DNA of 64,000 nucleotides from Colius striatus (taxonomy: Eukaryota; Chordata; Aves; Coliiformes; Coliidae): contig NC_084763.1 in assembly GCF_028858725.1 (NCBI RefSeq), positions 57,869,152 to 57,933,151 of the forward strand, in the 5' to 3' direction. The notes below the pieces were generated by a model, which ran no database searches, was not told the origin of the DNA, and saw nothing but the letters and a program-made list of their open reading frames with translations. Shown here in pieces: positions 13,321-27,619 of the stretch. Each line of letters starts with the position of its first letter. Within the stretch, counting starts at the first letter, position 1. The translations under genes and the position numbers were made by a program.

Positions 13321-14622
13321 AAATCTTCCACTAGAGTAGAGCCATCTCACAGTGCCTGTCACATCTCATCCATCATCTGCCATCAAAGCAGTCCCAAAAC
13401 ACACCCAAACCACTTATGAAATGGAGGAGAAACTGCAATCTCATTGGGTTTCTTTTTGACATGGAAGTCACCACCAAGGACAAGGCTGCAGTGAACAACC
13501 CCTGTGGCAGTGCAGTTATGTACAAGCCATGCCCTCTGGATAGCAGCCAGCTCCTCAGGCAGGTCTCTCAAAGCCATCTCTGCATCTTTAAGATTGCTGG
13601 GGGCAAGCAGCATCCTCAGACTGTGCCTCCTCTATATGCAGAACATTACAAGACCTTGGCTCCTGGAAGGAGTCAGGGAGGTGGCAAGGGGTGTCGCTTG
13701 AGAAAGAATAACAAGGGCATGTGTGCATTTGGTGCTCAGCAGAGGATCATATTCAGGGCTGAGCACAGCCCTGGGCTCGCTGCTGGGGCTGTCTTCAATA
13801 GCATCCACAGACTGCTCTTCTGGCTCATGTTACAAATACATTCATGCCATGCCACAGAGCTTTACAGGCTGGAAAGCTGAGCTCCCCTTCCCAGTACAGT
13901 GGCAACCCAGTCTTGTTGGCTTAACCCTTGAAGCACTTTTGGGGTGCTGGAGCAGGAAAAGATCACTCATGACTTGGCCAGAAGGGCCCGATCCTGAACT
14001 TGGTGAGCTGGAGAGGAACCTTTGAGCTTCTGTGGGGCATGGTTGGGTAGAAGGGACACCCAACAAGGAAGTGAGAAGATCATTTTGGTGATTTTGACAA
14101 TGAAGAAGGTGAGGCAAATTGTCTCTGCTGTTTCCAGCATGGTCAGGATGGTCAGAGAAGCCCATGGGAAGAGGTGATGGAAGAAGGAGTCCTGGTGTGA
14201 GAAAGGCTGCAGCCTGCAATGCTCTTCTCACATACAGTTGTTTGCACCTCTGCAAACAGGAGGTGGATTTTGCCACTCTCTTGTCTCATGGTGGCTTTAG
14301 AGTCTGTGAGCACACTGGTACCCCATCACACACTGAGCAGTCCTGGCCTCGTGGTCTCCCACGCCGAGGGCACTCATCGCTCCTTCCTACATTGTCCAAG
14401 CACACCCAGGGCCAGGAGCTACAGGGCTGGGCACAGCACAGGGCTTTTAAACAAAAACCAAGCAGCCAGAGAGCAGTTTGAGGAGGCAGAGATTTAGGAG
14501 CAGTCTTTCTGAAGCCCTTCCCCACCCCAGGTATCTGTGTAAGCCAAGCAAAGCTCTGGCATACACAGGGGGGGTATGTGGGCTTCTCCCAAGGCATTTT
14601 CTGGGAAAATAACAAACATCAG

Positions 14623-14932
14623 GATCATAGAATAGTTTTGGCTTTCAGCCCATGGGGTGCAGCCTCTGTCCCAGCCCTGTCACCCACCAGCCCACTGCCC
14701 TCAGTGCAGCACCCACCCGGCTCTGAAACCCCTGCAGGGTGACTCCAGCACCTCCCTGGGAGCTGTTCCAATGCCTGACAGCCCTGGCAGCAAAGGAATC
14801 CCTCCTCACATCCAGCCTGAGCCTCCCCTGGGGCAACTTGAGGCTGTTTCCTCTTGTTCTGCTGCTTGTTACTGGGGAGAACAGACCCACCCCCACCTGG
14901 CTGCAGCTGCCTTTCAGTTGTTGAGAGGGATG
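14623..14932 (-). mobile_element. CR1 tail of a distinct type
   Basis: Starts gatcatagaatagttttggc, then tttcagcccatgg. It is the counterpart on the other strand of the element at 59626 and shares its stretches (gggagctgttccaatgcctg; cctcacatccagcctgagcc). Confidence 0.9.
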
Positions 14933-17900
14933 GATGGGGGATCTATCCCCAGGAAGAGGTCTTGGCATCATAGCACAGAGTCAACCAGCTCCTACACTGT
15001 AAATGAGGAGACAGGATTCACACAGGTAACTAGACACCTACCTCAGAGGCAGCAAAGTCTTGGGCACATCACCCTCCCTTGATTTCCAGCAAGTCTGAGG
15101 TAGCATCCACCTTCCCCAAGCAATTTCAGCATTGACCTCTGAGCAAGACGGGAGCTGATGGTTCTGAAGAGAAACTGCTCTACCTTAGGCACATATCCCA
15201 CTATGGAGTGACCTCCTTTCTGGAAGTACTCATTCCTGCTCCAAGCCTGTAAGGGAACAAGGAGCTCTGGCTCACCTTTAGCTGTTGGAAAGCTATCAAC
15301 ACCTGAATAGACTTGTGAATTCTGCTGAATCCTGCTCTCATTTACAGGATGCAGAGGAACCTGTAGACCCAAATGATGTCCAGCTGATAAACTGCTCCTA
15401 ATTATGGTGGTCCCTTGGAAAACAAGAAGGAAAGGAGCTGTGAGGGTGTAGAGTGGAAATGCCTGTTAACAGCCAGGCAATTGGCAGCTCATTTGCCCCA
15501 GGAGGTTGTTACTCCATCACATTCAGGGCTCATTACAAAACACATCCCTCAGCCTCACTCCAAAACCTTCTTTGCTCTCACTTCTGCAGTAAGAGGACGA
15601 GGAGACTCAATCATTTAATTCAGAGCTTCTTCTGAAACCATTCATGGCTCCAGGCAACGTTATTGCTGCCCACATGTCTTTTCTCCCTGAGTATGGGACA
15701 CGGTTCAGAGAAAAACCTTTCAAGTGTTATTGCTCCTATAAAATTGCTCTGCTGGTTGCACTTGGATTTACTGCCACTTGTGCTGAGGGAAATGTAATGC
15801 ACTCCCAGAGGGCAGCTGGAGGGTGTGATTTACACAACACTCATCAAGGGAGATGTGAGGCACTGGGAAGGATGATGGAAGAATAGCCATCAGATGTGGA
15901 CAACAGGCTTCAGGGAGATACCAGTCTTCCAAAGAAGAAAGCACCATTATTGTCCCTGGCTGCAGAGATGAGGCATGGCTTCTTTCTCTTCACCTCTGAC
16001 GTCTCATCTAGGAGAGCCTTCAAGCTGAGATGGTCATCCCAGGCCTCATCACAGCTGAGAGGTAAGAAGCAGAGCTGTGATTCAGCTGGCTGGTCTTGGA
16101 CATCCACCTCAGGGTGATGTGAGTTGTAGCAGAACCTCCACTGCTGATGTCAAAGGGACAAGGAGAGCACAGGGCAAACGATGGCTGACTCCAAGCTGCC
16201 TCACCATCAAACTATGAGCCCTTGCAGCAGGGGGGGATGTTTAAAAGCTTCCAAGGTGAACAGTAAAGCAGATCTGAAAATGTCAGCATGGGGGATGAAT
16301 ACAGAAACCACAGAGACAGGCTAATGCAGGGACAATTCTGCTCTCCTCAGAAGCAAAGAACGTGAGAGGTTGACACACAGACATCCAAACTCTTGGCCAG
16401 TCTCCTCTGAACCCATTGTCCCAAGGACAACTGCCAGCCAGACCTGCCTTTCCCTGGTGATTAATCCCAGCAGCACTCTGCTTAAAATGCCTGAAGATTT
16501 CCTTAGCAGGCTTCAGACCCTCATTAAGATCCTGGAGGCTGAAGGATGGCACCTACTCACTTGTTCCCTGCTGTTACCCTGACACGTTTCAAATGACAAA
16601 CCCTTCCTCAGTTTCAGCAAGAAAAGGACAAAACAAGCCACAAAACAGGCTTTGGGATGACTGGGAGCTTATTGGAATAACAAGGGACAATGTGTTTAGG
16701 TTTTGCCACTGAGAACCAGTGATGAAACACGGAGGCAAAGGAACCCACAAAAGCCACTTGTGCTTTGAATTGACAGATTGCAGCCTGGTTCAGCTGGGAC
16801 TGATTTTCTTCAGTGGCAAAGGCACCACATCCTGCCTGAGAAGGGTAAATCCTGGTTCTCTCTGCTGTAAAGGTGTTTCTCAAGTGTAGGGAAGGTTTGA
16901 GTAGCTGTCCAGCTAAATAAAAGAGAGCAGTGGTGAGGCACAGCCTTGGAAGTCTCAATGGCCAGTTGTCTCTTTTGCAGCACTTTGGAACATGCAGAGT
17001 GTCAGGATTAGGGCTCACATCTGCCAAAGAAACAAAGAGGAAAAGCACAGAAAGCAAAAGCTGGGAAATGAGGCTGAACACCAGTGACTTTGAGAGCAAA
17101 GTTAGCATTGCCTGGCTTTGCTCTCAGGCGCTTCACCAACACAAAGTCACAAGCAAAGACGAAGCCATCCACTTTGCCTCCTGGGAGCCCCAAGCAAATG
17201 CTGCTTTCCTCTGTAGCCTTCACTCATCCCCACTTGTCCCAAGCTGCTGCAAGGAGGGAGCTGCGGGTTCAAAGTGAAGAACAAGAGGAGCAACTGCTGA
17301 TGGAAAGCTCAGAGCACAGGACCTACGTGGTCTTAGACGTGCCTTGTACCACCACAGCCATAAATCCCCCTTCCCATGGTGGACACAGCAGCCCATCTCC
17401 AAGGGCCCAGGGCTGGGAGTGGGTGTTGGTACGAAGCACAAAGTGTTGCCAGGGAGAGTGGGGACCTGTGGGGAGCAGGCAGTGGAAAAGCAGACGACAT
17501 AACCTTGTGCAAGAGGAGGAAGAAGAATGGAATTAAGCAATGAAGAGCTGCCAATGGGGGCAGAGGGGAATGTTTAAAGGAGAAGGGGAGGTGGGGGGGG
17601 GGAAATGGAAGGGAAAAATAATCAAAAGGCCTAAACATCCCTGGGTTGGTTGAGAAACTCAGCATAAAGGCAGCCTTCTTGGGAAAGAAAGACAAAGGGC
17701 TACCTTTTCTGGATACAGACGCCTCTGTTTGGGAATTGTTTACACCTGGACACCGGGGAGTGGACTCAGCAGCCAAGAGAGACTGAGGCCACTTTGAAAA
17801 AACCCCTGTGCTGGGACTGTGGGTTTTGTTTTATATTGTTTGTTTATTTAAACACTTTTTTTTGCCCCCCCCAGATGAAGCAGGCAGTGTCTGAGCAGAC

Positions 17901-20900
17901 TGGGCTCGGTTGGGACCAAGGGACACTTTTAGGTTAGCTGTAGTGCTGTTTATCATGTTTAAGACAAATTTGATTACCCCAATGGGAATTCATGTCTTCA
18001 GGGAAAGCTGCCCAGCTGTCATATTAATCACTGCTTTTAGTGTTTTCATTAGGGTTTTGGTTTAGTTAGCTTGCAGCTGCCCCAGGGCTTTGGTCCTGGT
18101 AACCTCTGCAGGGTGGGGGGGGTTCTATTCCCCCCTTCAGTCCCTTTCCAACCTCTGAATTTTATGAAGGCTGTGCTGCTGCTGCTAAAGACCTGCCACT
18201 GCTTGCACTGGTGGGGAACTGGTGTTCAAGGGAGCCTTTATTGCAAGGGGTAAAAAAAAAAGACATAAAGGAGGAATCACAGAGTGAAAATGAGCATTTG
18301 CCACTGCAACCACTTGGTGTCCTCCCAACGCCTTGAGGGGCCACCCCTGCTGTCTGCTGTTACAGCAACACCCCAAAACCTGAGTCACATCTCAAGGCTG
18401 CCCTGTGCTTGGTGTGAAGAAACCCTGTGTGTGAAGAAACCTCACTCCAACCAGTTTGCTCTGAGGCTCGTGGACGTGGTTGTCCCAGTGAAGTTCACAG
18501 GTTACTGGAAGGGGCAAAGTGGAAGTTTTGGGCTTCCACCCAGTGGCTCCTTCAACATCAAACCAGACTTTGGTGAAAGTATTCAATCATGCACGGTGGG
18601 GGATTGTGCATAAACCACCCCAGGGAGGCTGCTGGTGAGCTCAGACCTGTGTTTCCTAGCTGTGCTGTTTGTAACTCAAGGAGGAAGCCTTGGTCCTGCT
18701 GCAGCCTTTGTGTCCTGCTGTTGTTCAAAGGTCAGATGAGAGAATCACTGTGATCCACTCCAGAAAACACAGTTGTCTTCAGGTGACCTGAAGTGTCAGT
18801 AAGACATGGTGACCCTGGTAAACTGAGGCAGCTCTAGGAAAGAGAGAGTCTGCATCTGGGAACTCAACCCCAGGTATCCAAGGATGAGATGAACCAATGG
18901 AAGATCCTCTTCCCCATGTTGGAAGGTGCTCAGGAAATTCCTTTGGGTGAGAAATCTACATTCCAGGCAACGCAAGGAAGAAAAAAGTCCCATCTTAAAG
19001 GAATTACGAGACATTCCTAGAGCATGGCACCCTCCCCAAGGCAAGTGCTAGAGCTGGGAAGGGAGTTTGGGGTAAGAGTTTAGCAGCTGGAGCAGCAGTT
19101 TTGTTAAAAACACAACATATTGCAGGAATGATGGAAAATGCCACTGAGACAACTGGGACAGATTGCTTCTGGCTTCCCATTTTGTTCTGATGATGTTTAA
19201 ACACCTTTTGTTAAAGGACACGTGTCTATCCCCCTCTATCACTTGGATTCACTCGCCTTTGACATGTATTTTACAAGCTGCTGCTTTAGAAATCACACCA
19301 CATTTCCCCTCTTTCCCTTTATCACTAATGACACCGTGGCATCTCCAGAACAAAACCATCCTGTGCTGCCAAGGTGAAGCAATTCAACACTGTCCCAGCA
19401 CAGGTCAGCATCACCTGAGCTGAATACATACAGCAGCATGGAGGAGTTTGTTTCCTGTAAGGAATGTTCCTCCTTGGAACACAAACTGATGGTGATAATG
19501 TGTAATTCCTCAATAAACACAGCATCATCTTTCTTACTGAGGGCTAGTAAATAACTAAAGGGAGTTGGGGGGGGACATAGGGCAATTCCCAATAATGCAG
19601 GCAAGGGGGGAAAACAAGGATGAAGAAAGAAATCTGCCCTCATGGCCTCAATTCTCATTGGTGTCTGATATCTAATCAACAATGAAGAACTGCTGCAGTC
19701 AGTAAGAGTTGAGCCCCATCACACTTGCAGGTTTCTAAGGACCCCAGGAAGACCTGTTAAACTCCCCACGGAAATACCAGTTGGGAGAGTTTAGGTATAG
19801 CTGAGTTCAGGTCTCTACAAGGATAGGAAAAGAGCCCCTGTTAGAGGCAGCAGCAGCAGCAGAGCCCATCTGGGATGGACTGACTGTAACCATAAGAAAG
19901 CCAAGAGGTGAACATTCAGCTGTGGCAGGAGGGACCAAGAGTGCCACAGTGTCAGCTGGCCCATTCCCCCATCCATCACCCCTGCTCCCTGAAATGAGAA
20001 CAGGAAAACAGCCAGTAAAAGTTAACTAGTGGACACATTTAAAAGAAATTGGAGGAAATGGACCCACATCCTGTGGAATTCAGCCCTGCCACAGCCTGCA
20101 AAGTCGAGTCCTGTGGCCAGATTTAGAAAGGGAGAGGAGAATTTAATGGCCAATAACATCGCCGAGAGAAAACGCCCCACGGCCACAATAGTGAGGCTTC
20201 TGTTTCTGCTTGAATAGCTGAAAGCATCTCTGTGACACGGGGCAGGAATGCACCAGGCATCCCCCTGAATGTCTCACTCACATCTTGAGACATGCAATTA
20301 TTATTAGCACTACAAGTTACAGCAACGAGGGCACCCAGGAGACCCAGGGCAGGGCAGCCTACCCAAGCCTTTTGAGAGCTAGTATCTCTCACCCCTCAAC
20401 TAAAGCTGCCTGAAGTTTAGGTCTAAATAGTCAAGGTTTTGGTCCTCAGTCCAGCTCACTTTGCAAGAGGACACAGAGAAGCAAATGAGGACAAGTTTCT
20501 GGCCCTGTGTGCTGGAATGGTGCCGTCATGCAACAAGGAGCCCCGAGGAACAAAGAGCATTAAGATGAACTACCTGGCTACAGCACTTGGCTGACGAGTT
20601 TTGGGTGCTAATCCCTATTTCCAAACGTCTCTGAGTGGCAATAACCACTTTACAACTCTGTTTCCCTCCTGGTCCTGGTGCTCTGTCATGAGGAAAGGTT
20701 TAATTTCAGCTGACAACAGAGAAGTGACCCCAAAAAACGCTGGTGGTTCCAGTCCAGTAGTTACAGGAATTGAAGGAGGCAGCAAACCTGCAGAAGACAT
20801 CCTGTCCCAGCAACCCTGAGCCTGGGACTTTAGAGTCTTGGCTCCTCTGCCCAGTTCCTCTCCCAGTTTGTGGACCTGCCCCATCACCACCTCATCCCTC

Positions 20901-23900
20901 TGTCTCCTCACTCAAGCTTAAAAGCCCGTGCAGCACGTTGTCAGGTGTGAGCTCCCCATAGGTTGAGATGCTCAAGACATTTCCCATGAGCTCCATGAAG
21001 CCTGAGGGCAGCCTGCCCTTCTCACGGAGTTCTCCTCATACAAACAGCGCATTTTGTACCTCCAAGTGCAGCACAAGCATCTGCCACCCACAGCCAAGCC
21101 AGCATGAACCAGCAGAAGGAGGTGGTGTCCCCAAGGTGGTGGTGCTGAAAACGGCTCAAGAGAATGTGGATTGCTAAAGCCACAGGCATGAAAACATCCT
21201 GCAGCCATCCTGCACCTTCAGAGGCTACAGCAACGCTGGGACAAAGCTGGGCATGCAAATATCCTCTCATCCCTTGGTTTGAAACCCAGGCGTGGATTTA
21301 GAGGAGCAGCAGCAAAAAGAAAGCAAGAAGGGAATGCTGAGCAAAGAGTCCCATGGAACAGCAGGTTCCACAGCCTACTGTCACCTGGATGGTTTCATTT
21401 CCACTTCTGAAGCTGCCCACAGGGCTGAGACACTCTTCTGTCAGCTGCAGGCACCTGTAACCACCAGCCCACCAGCTAAACCCATTTGCTTCCTCCAGTT
21501 CTGGTTGTGAGAACAGCAAACTTTGTCCTGCTTTCACCTGCTCTGCAAGGACCAAACCCTGGTTCCAGAAGAGCCAGGCTCTGAAGCTCGGAGCAGGACC
21601 ATGAGGATGGTCAGTGGTGTGAAGCAGAACCCAAGCTGAGGAACAATTGCACAGGCTGGCGCTCCTCAGCCCACCAAAGTGATGGTTTACAGGAGACATA
21701 AAGGTGTCTGCAAGATCACAGTGGTGCAGAAAGTGCCTCTTTGCCTCTTCCAGAATAAGCCATCCATGCCAGTGCCTCACTGGTTTTAGGCCAGGATGGA
21801 TCTCTCAGTGCTGAGCCTCAAGTCTCTCGTTGCAAGAAAGGCTCTGACACCCCATTGTCATGAGTGGTGACGTGGATTTTCCTCAGACTGCTCAAAGCTT
21901 GAGCAAACTAGAAGGAAACTGCTTCTCCAACCTGTGCAAGGGTTCTGGAAAAGTCCAGAAAGAACCACAAATCAAAGCAAAGCAGGGACTCAGTGAGAGC
22001 CCTGGCACATACTGCCATGTGCTGCAATATCCAGCTCCAGCAGAGTTACTGGAGTCCCATCAGTCAGCACCAGCTGGGAATTTGACCCAATACAAAGACC
22101 AGATGTTATTGCTCTTGCCCAAAGACCAATTTAGGATCAGGAGATAAAAGCTGGGTCGTCTTGGGCTGTTTCAGACAGGTTTCCAACCAGACCTCAGTGA
22201 CTCTGCCTTCAGGATCCAGCTCCCATTGGAGCAGGGGGAGAGATTATCTAACCATGGAAAGTTTCCCCGTTTCCAGAACAGAAGACCATGTAAAATGATG
22301 ACATTCAGAACACAGTCTGCTTGTTTAAAGTCTGTTCTTTCCATGCTGGACCAGAGGCTTCTCACAAGATCCAGGTATTGCTCACATCTTGCTTAGTTAA
22401 GGTTTATGTGCAACTTCAGTGATGCCCGTGTTTCAGACAATCAGACTCATTTCCAGTCTCACTTGAGAGCCAATTTGCACGTGCTGGCACGTTCCACCTC
22501 AGATATCTGGGCTCTTTGTGTCATTTGCATCCTCAGGATAGTGAGATCAGAAGCTGAAATGGCATCTGCCACTGGAGACTGAGCACTGACTTTCTGGACA
22601 TAGTTTTTCCTCGTATTATGTTTCATATGGCCATGCCAAATTGCCAGGCAGCATCCACAGTGGTGTGCAATAAACTGAGCAGGGAAGGGAGCCCTGTCAG
22701 CAATTTCTCCAGTGCTTTTTCCTTGATTTCCTTCCAAACTGCTGACACTTTGCTGGTATCAAGACATCCAGATGCCTTCTGTCCCCGCCATGGAGGTGCC
22801 TGCTGAGACTCCTTGCTCTGCAGTGTTGATATGTAGATGAACTACAAACTTCCCCTGAATGTTATGGCTTACATGGGATTGTCATGTTGGATCCCATAAA
22901 TCAGACATCACCTCATTTGCTGTTGCTGCTTCCTAAAGTGCTTCACAGCTCCTGGGAGCAAGAACAGATGCTCAGCGGGATGTGAAAAGATGCTGACGGG
23001 ACCACTCGGAGCCTGAGCCCCACAGAAGTGGGTCTCAAACTGTCCAAAGAGGCAAAGTGTCTGGGCAATCTCCTGTCCTGATAGAGATGAGGTATGGCAG
23101 GAACATACATCAGGGACTGTCCTTCCCACAGCACAGATATAGGCTGAGAATACTCACTTGTTGCTTTAACAAGGACCTACACAGCCCCAAATCAAACGGT
23201 GTGAGACATCATTCCCAGCTGGTGTTCAGAGGCCAGCTATGAACACTGGGCATGGTCCATCAGCGTTGTTACAGCCATGATCAGAGCTCTCCTGTCCACA
23301 GCAGGTCACATTCTGATGCAGGCTTCTTGGATGCAGTAAAATCCAACCTGCTGCTCCAAAGCTGATTGCTGCCTCACCATCCTGCTCACAGCCAGAGGTG
23401 ATCACACAGGGATGTCTCCTCAGGTGTGAGCCACACCACCCTCTGCAGCCTTCATAGCACTCCCCATGGGGCTGTGAGGCAGCTGGCACTCAGAGCAGCT
23501 CCTCCTGGTCTGCAGCACCTAAAGCCATGGATCAAAAGAAGCAAATCTGAGCAAGACAAGCAAAGGAATCCAAGATGTTCCTGATCTTCAGAGAATCCCA
23601 AAGGAGAGGGGAAAAAAGAGAGTTGGAAAGAAGAGAGCAATGAAAAATAATAGTAACAAAAAGCATTCCTTCAGCCCCTGAGAGATGTCACTAAAGTACA
23701 GCCAAACCTGTCACTGAAGATTTGTAGAGCCCTAAATGAAAAGAAAGCTAAAAGACAAATAAATACATCAGCAAAATACTCAAATGGCATATCCAGAGTA
23801 TCCATTGGAGCCAAAGGACTGTCCTGGAGTGTCCATGTGAGCCAAGCAACGACAGCTGATAAGGTATCACATGAAAACATGCTGCAGGGAGCATGCAAAC

Positions 23901-23968
23901 AGCAGCCAAGGCATGAAGGCAACCAGCAAGAAATAGGATGCACATCACAAAAGGGAAAATGAGAGATC
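14933..23968. other. CR1-free unique stretch
   Basis: Nine kilobases with no CR1 visible by eye, no satellite, and no exon I can support. G-runs at 17580-17602 and 18112-18122 have G-quadruplex potential. A short CAG run lies near 19850. Confidence 0.55.
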
Positions 23969-24472
23969 AAGAGAGGGAGAGGGAGGAGAGGAGAGGAGAG
24001 GAGAGGAGAGGAGAGGAGAGGAGAGGAGAGGAGAGGAGAGGAGAGGAGAGGAGAGGAGAGGAGAGGAGAGGAGGAGAAGGGGAGAAGGAGAGGAGGAGAG
24101 GAGGAGAATGAGAGGAAGAGAAGGAGAGGAGGAGAATGAGAGGAAGAGAAGGAGAGGAAGAGAAGGAGAGGAAGAGAAGGAGAGGAAGAGAAGGAGAGGA
24201 AGAGAAGGAGAGGAAGAGAAGGAGAGGAAGAGAAGGAGAAGGAGAGAAGGGGAGAAGGAGAGAAGGGGAGAAGGAGGAGAAGGAGAAGAAGGAGGAGAAG
24301 GAGGAGAAGGAGGAGAAGGAGGAGAAGGAGGAGAAGGAGGAGAAGGAGGAGAAGGAGGAGAAGGAGGAGAAGGAGGAGAAGGAGGAGAAGGAGGAGAAGG
24401 AGGAGAAGGAGGAGAAGGAGGAGAAGGAGGAGAAGGAGGAGAAGGAGGAGAAGGAGGAGAAGGAGGAGAGGA
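23969..24472. repeat. Purine-rich satellite tract (GA-rich pentamer, 14-mer and 9-mer blocks)
   Basis: The plus strand contains only A and G over 23969-24108 and again over 24138-24472. In between there are two T bases, at 24109 and 24137. There are three sub-blocks: a gagag-g pentamer run (about 23977-24075), a block of the 14-mer aggaagagaaggag (about 24110-24240), and a pure 9-mer gaggagaag array (about 24268-24472). Such homopurine mirror-like tracts can form intramolecular triplex (H-DNA). The long open frames here (EEK, EGG, or PPSPPS on the other strand) come from the 9-bp period. Confidence 0.97.
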
Positions 24473-25593
24473 CTTCACAAATAAGGACTAAAGACTGACC
24501 AGAAAAATCAATGCATTATGGTTCCAGTCATGAGATCACCAGCCCAGATGGTTCTCATGTTCAGGACACAGAGCCCAGCTTTTCCTCAGTGTGACTCTCC
24601 CATTGCAGCACTTTGCTGTAAACTCTGTGGTTCTTTCCTTGCTCAGCACCCTGAAAGTTTGTCCCTGTGTCTTTATGTTCCAGCAGAGAGAAGGAAAATG
24701 TGGATACCTCTGCAGCAAGGGCACTGTAAAGTAACTTCCTCAATACCACTGCCAAGAGCTGAAGGATGAAAAACATCATCTCCCTGGGAGAAGAGCCTGG
24801 GCTTTGGTCCTTGTGCACCGAATCTCACCTGGGAAGGAAACTGGTTTGCACTGGGTTGGATGGAAGGTGCCTGTTCCTCCCCAGCTTGTCTTTGTGTAGG
24901 TCTGGAGCGCTGGTAACTCAAGGAGGGGACAGTCCAGGGTGCCAGCCCAGCTGCCAGCTCTGCCAGAAGATCCCTGGCTGATCCCAGATCAGGTGCATGT
25001 CCCTGTGTCTTCACTCCAGGAGGGATGGGTCTGATGCAATGAGGGACAGGAGTGGAAATGCCCTTTTTGAACCTGCCTGAAGTCCTCTCTGTGGGATCCC
25101 AAAGGTCTGTCCTCAGGTGCCAGCTGTGAAGCCAAAGTTATGAGACAGAGCTTGTCTAAATCCAAAGTCAGACCAGTTACTAGATCAGCCTTTCAGGTCA
25201 GAGCACAGACCAGGCAGAAACAACAGTTCATCAGCAGCTTGAGCAACAGACAGTCACAAGCAGCAGCAGCTCAGGTGATGGTCACACACATAAACCACTG
25301 ACCATGGCTAAGCAGCAGCTTCCAAGTGGCTTGTCCAGATGTGTGTCTGTTGCAGCTGAGAAGCAAAGGTCTGTCCTGCCTGCCCTGTCCATCACCTGTG
25401 CACATCTGAGCAGGGGAAGATGTGGTTGTTCATAGCACAGCACAGACCCAAGCTGAGTTTAAGAACTGTGGTCTGAGGTCACCAGATGATCTGAGGGTTT
25501 CAGTGGGTAGTGGTTTCTAACCATGGATCTAAAAGTGCTTCCAATAACCTTTGGATCCACCCACAAACTTTTCAGAGGATCAAAACAATGAGG

Positions 25594-25686
25594 AGTCACA
25601 GGTCATCAAATCATTTCAGCTGGAAAAGAACTCCAAGCTGCTTTCAGCCCCACGATGCAGTCATGCTGCATAGCTCCAAACCCCTG
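25594..25686 (-). mobile_element. Possible old CR1 tail
   Basis: The stretch catcaaatcatttcagctgg aaaagaactccaagctgctt resembles a diverged reverse-complement CR1 end. The match is weak and unsupported by more internal sequence. Confidence 0.4.
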
Positions 25687-26939
25687 TTGAGCTGAGTCCT
25701 CTGTCTTCAGGAGACACAAACTGCAGAGACACAGTTTTAACTGAGCCTAATTATAGACAACTTCATCCAGGGATCCCATCAGGCAGCCACCTTGGAGCAA
25801 GGGGAGGGATCCTCCAGCAAGGGAAAGGTCACAGCACTGTGGCTTCAATGAACACAAGCCAAGCCCAAGAGCTGGGATGCTGCAGACAGTCCCTCCAGCC
25901 ATGGAACCATCCAGGAATCTCCCTGCCTGATTTGGCCAAAAGTGCCCTGGGTACTGAGAAAGGGGAAAGAGCTTTGCTTGTCTTCCACCTACTTATGGCA
26001 CAAAGAGAGGGACGAGCTAAAGCCCTCCTTATGCTTCCCACAGCGAATGCAAAGAGAATCCTTCCTAGCAAGGAGATTCCTTGCAAAGTGCCCAGCTCAG
26101 CAGGGCTGCCCCTTTCTTGCCCACCTGCACAAATTGCAGGGGAACAGGGAAAAGGGCAGATTTCAGAGCATTTGCAGCCCAGGCCAAGGTTGGTGCCCGG
26201 CTGCAGCGGGACCTCGCTGCTCAGCCCAGCCCATGGGGTAGCGAGGTGCCTGGGAGCCCCTGAGCCTTGCAAACAGAGTTTCTCAATCCAGGCTCAGAAG
26301 GAGGGAAGCTGAAGGAAAATAAATAATTTCTGGCTCCTCTGAATCAAAGCCTGTTACTATCAAAACAGCCCTTCGTCTGCAGCCAGTGCCCTGGGGCCTC
26401 GTTTGTCAGAAATCATACGTGTGCTGCAAGCCACAGCGAAAGTCTCCTCAGCAGAGAAGACCCTCCTGGTGTCAAAGGGGGCTGGGGAATGCTTTTAATC
26501 CTCTATCTCTGTCCCAGGCTCCCCCAGAGCTTGTGTCGACTCTTTGTGCCGTGTCCAACACAGAGAGGGTTAATCCTCTGGCTCGTGCTGCAGGGCTCGT
26601 ACCCACGGGAACAACGGGCTGCCCAGAGGGAAAGGACCACGAGGAAATGAGGATTTGGGGCATAAATTGAAATGGGAAGTGGACAAGAGAGCATTGAAGG
26701 AGGCTGGCTTAAGAAACCCTCTGCACAAGAGCAGGAGAGGGGGCCTGATGGAGGTGTGTGTCAGAGAGGTGCAGGGCTGCTGGTTCCAGCCCTGGTCTGC
26801 AGCGGAGTCAGATGGGAGCAGGTCCTGTGCTTGCAGGTTGCTTATGCACTGCATGCCATCATAGCACATGCACCTCGTGCACATCAGCCTCTGTGTGTGT
26901 GTGCACACATGGCAAACATGCATGTCTATACCTACAAGA

Positions 26940-27140
26940 GAAAGTCCTTTGGTGCTGAGGTGAGGGAGCCCTGGCCCAGGCTGCCCAGGGAGGGTGTGGA
27001 GGCTCCTTCTCAGGAGGTTTCCAGCCCCACTTGGACACGTCCCTGTGCCCCCTGAGCCAGGGGAAGCTGCTTTGGCAGGGGTTGGGATGGATGAGCTCTG
27101 CAGGGCCCTTCCAGCCCCCAGCACTCTGGGATTCTGTGAC
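26940..27140 (+). mobile_element. CR1 tail
   Basis: Starts gaaagtcctttggtgctgag and ends ccagcccccagcactctggg attctgtgac. It is nearly identical in layout to 13120-13320. Confidence 0.92.
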
Positions 27141-27619
27141 TCAGAAGGTTTCAAGCTGATCTGAAACGAAACATTTTGTGGGTTGTTGTCCCATGGGCTT
27201 GGGGAAACAGCAGGATCCAGGGTGAAAAACTCCTCATGTCTCTCTTAAATGCTCCTGTCCTTGGCTGCATCAACTCTCAAGGATACAAATCTAGTCAGCT
27301 GCATGAGTTTCCAAAGCTTGGTGGTGGAGACAGTCTCAAAGGCTCCAGCACGGGTGACCAACCCAAGGGACACAGACACCCAGGGAAAGGCAGGGCTGGA
27401 GCAGCCTTGGGGCACTGAACCTCTTCACAGCAGAAATACAAGACACCACAGGTTTTTCTGCTCCTGGGATTAGAACAAGTTGTCCCAAAGACATTATCTT
27501 TGAGGTTCCATTGACACCTGCCACTCCTGATGTGGAAACTCCTCATGGGCCAGTGTCCTTTCAAAGCCTTGTATGTCCTTTATGAGCTTCCCTCTCACAA
27601 ACACTATGGCAACCAAAAC

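Noticed and set aside
24108..24498. Open frames encoding EEK or EGG repeats, and PPSPPS on the other strand
   Set aside because: They result from the 9-bp purine repeat. There are no flanking gene features.
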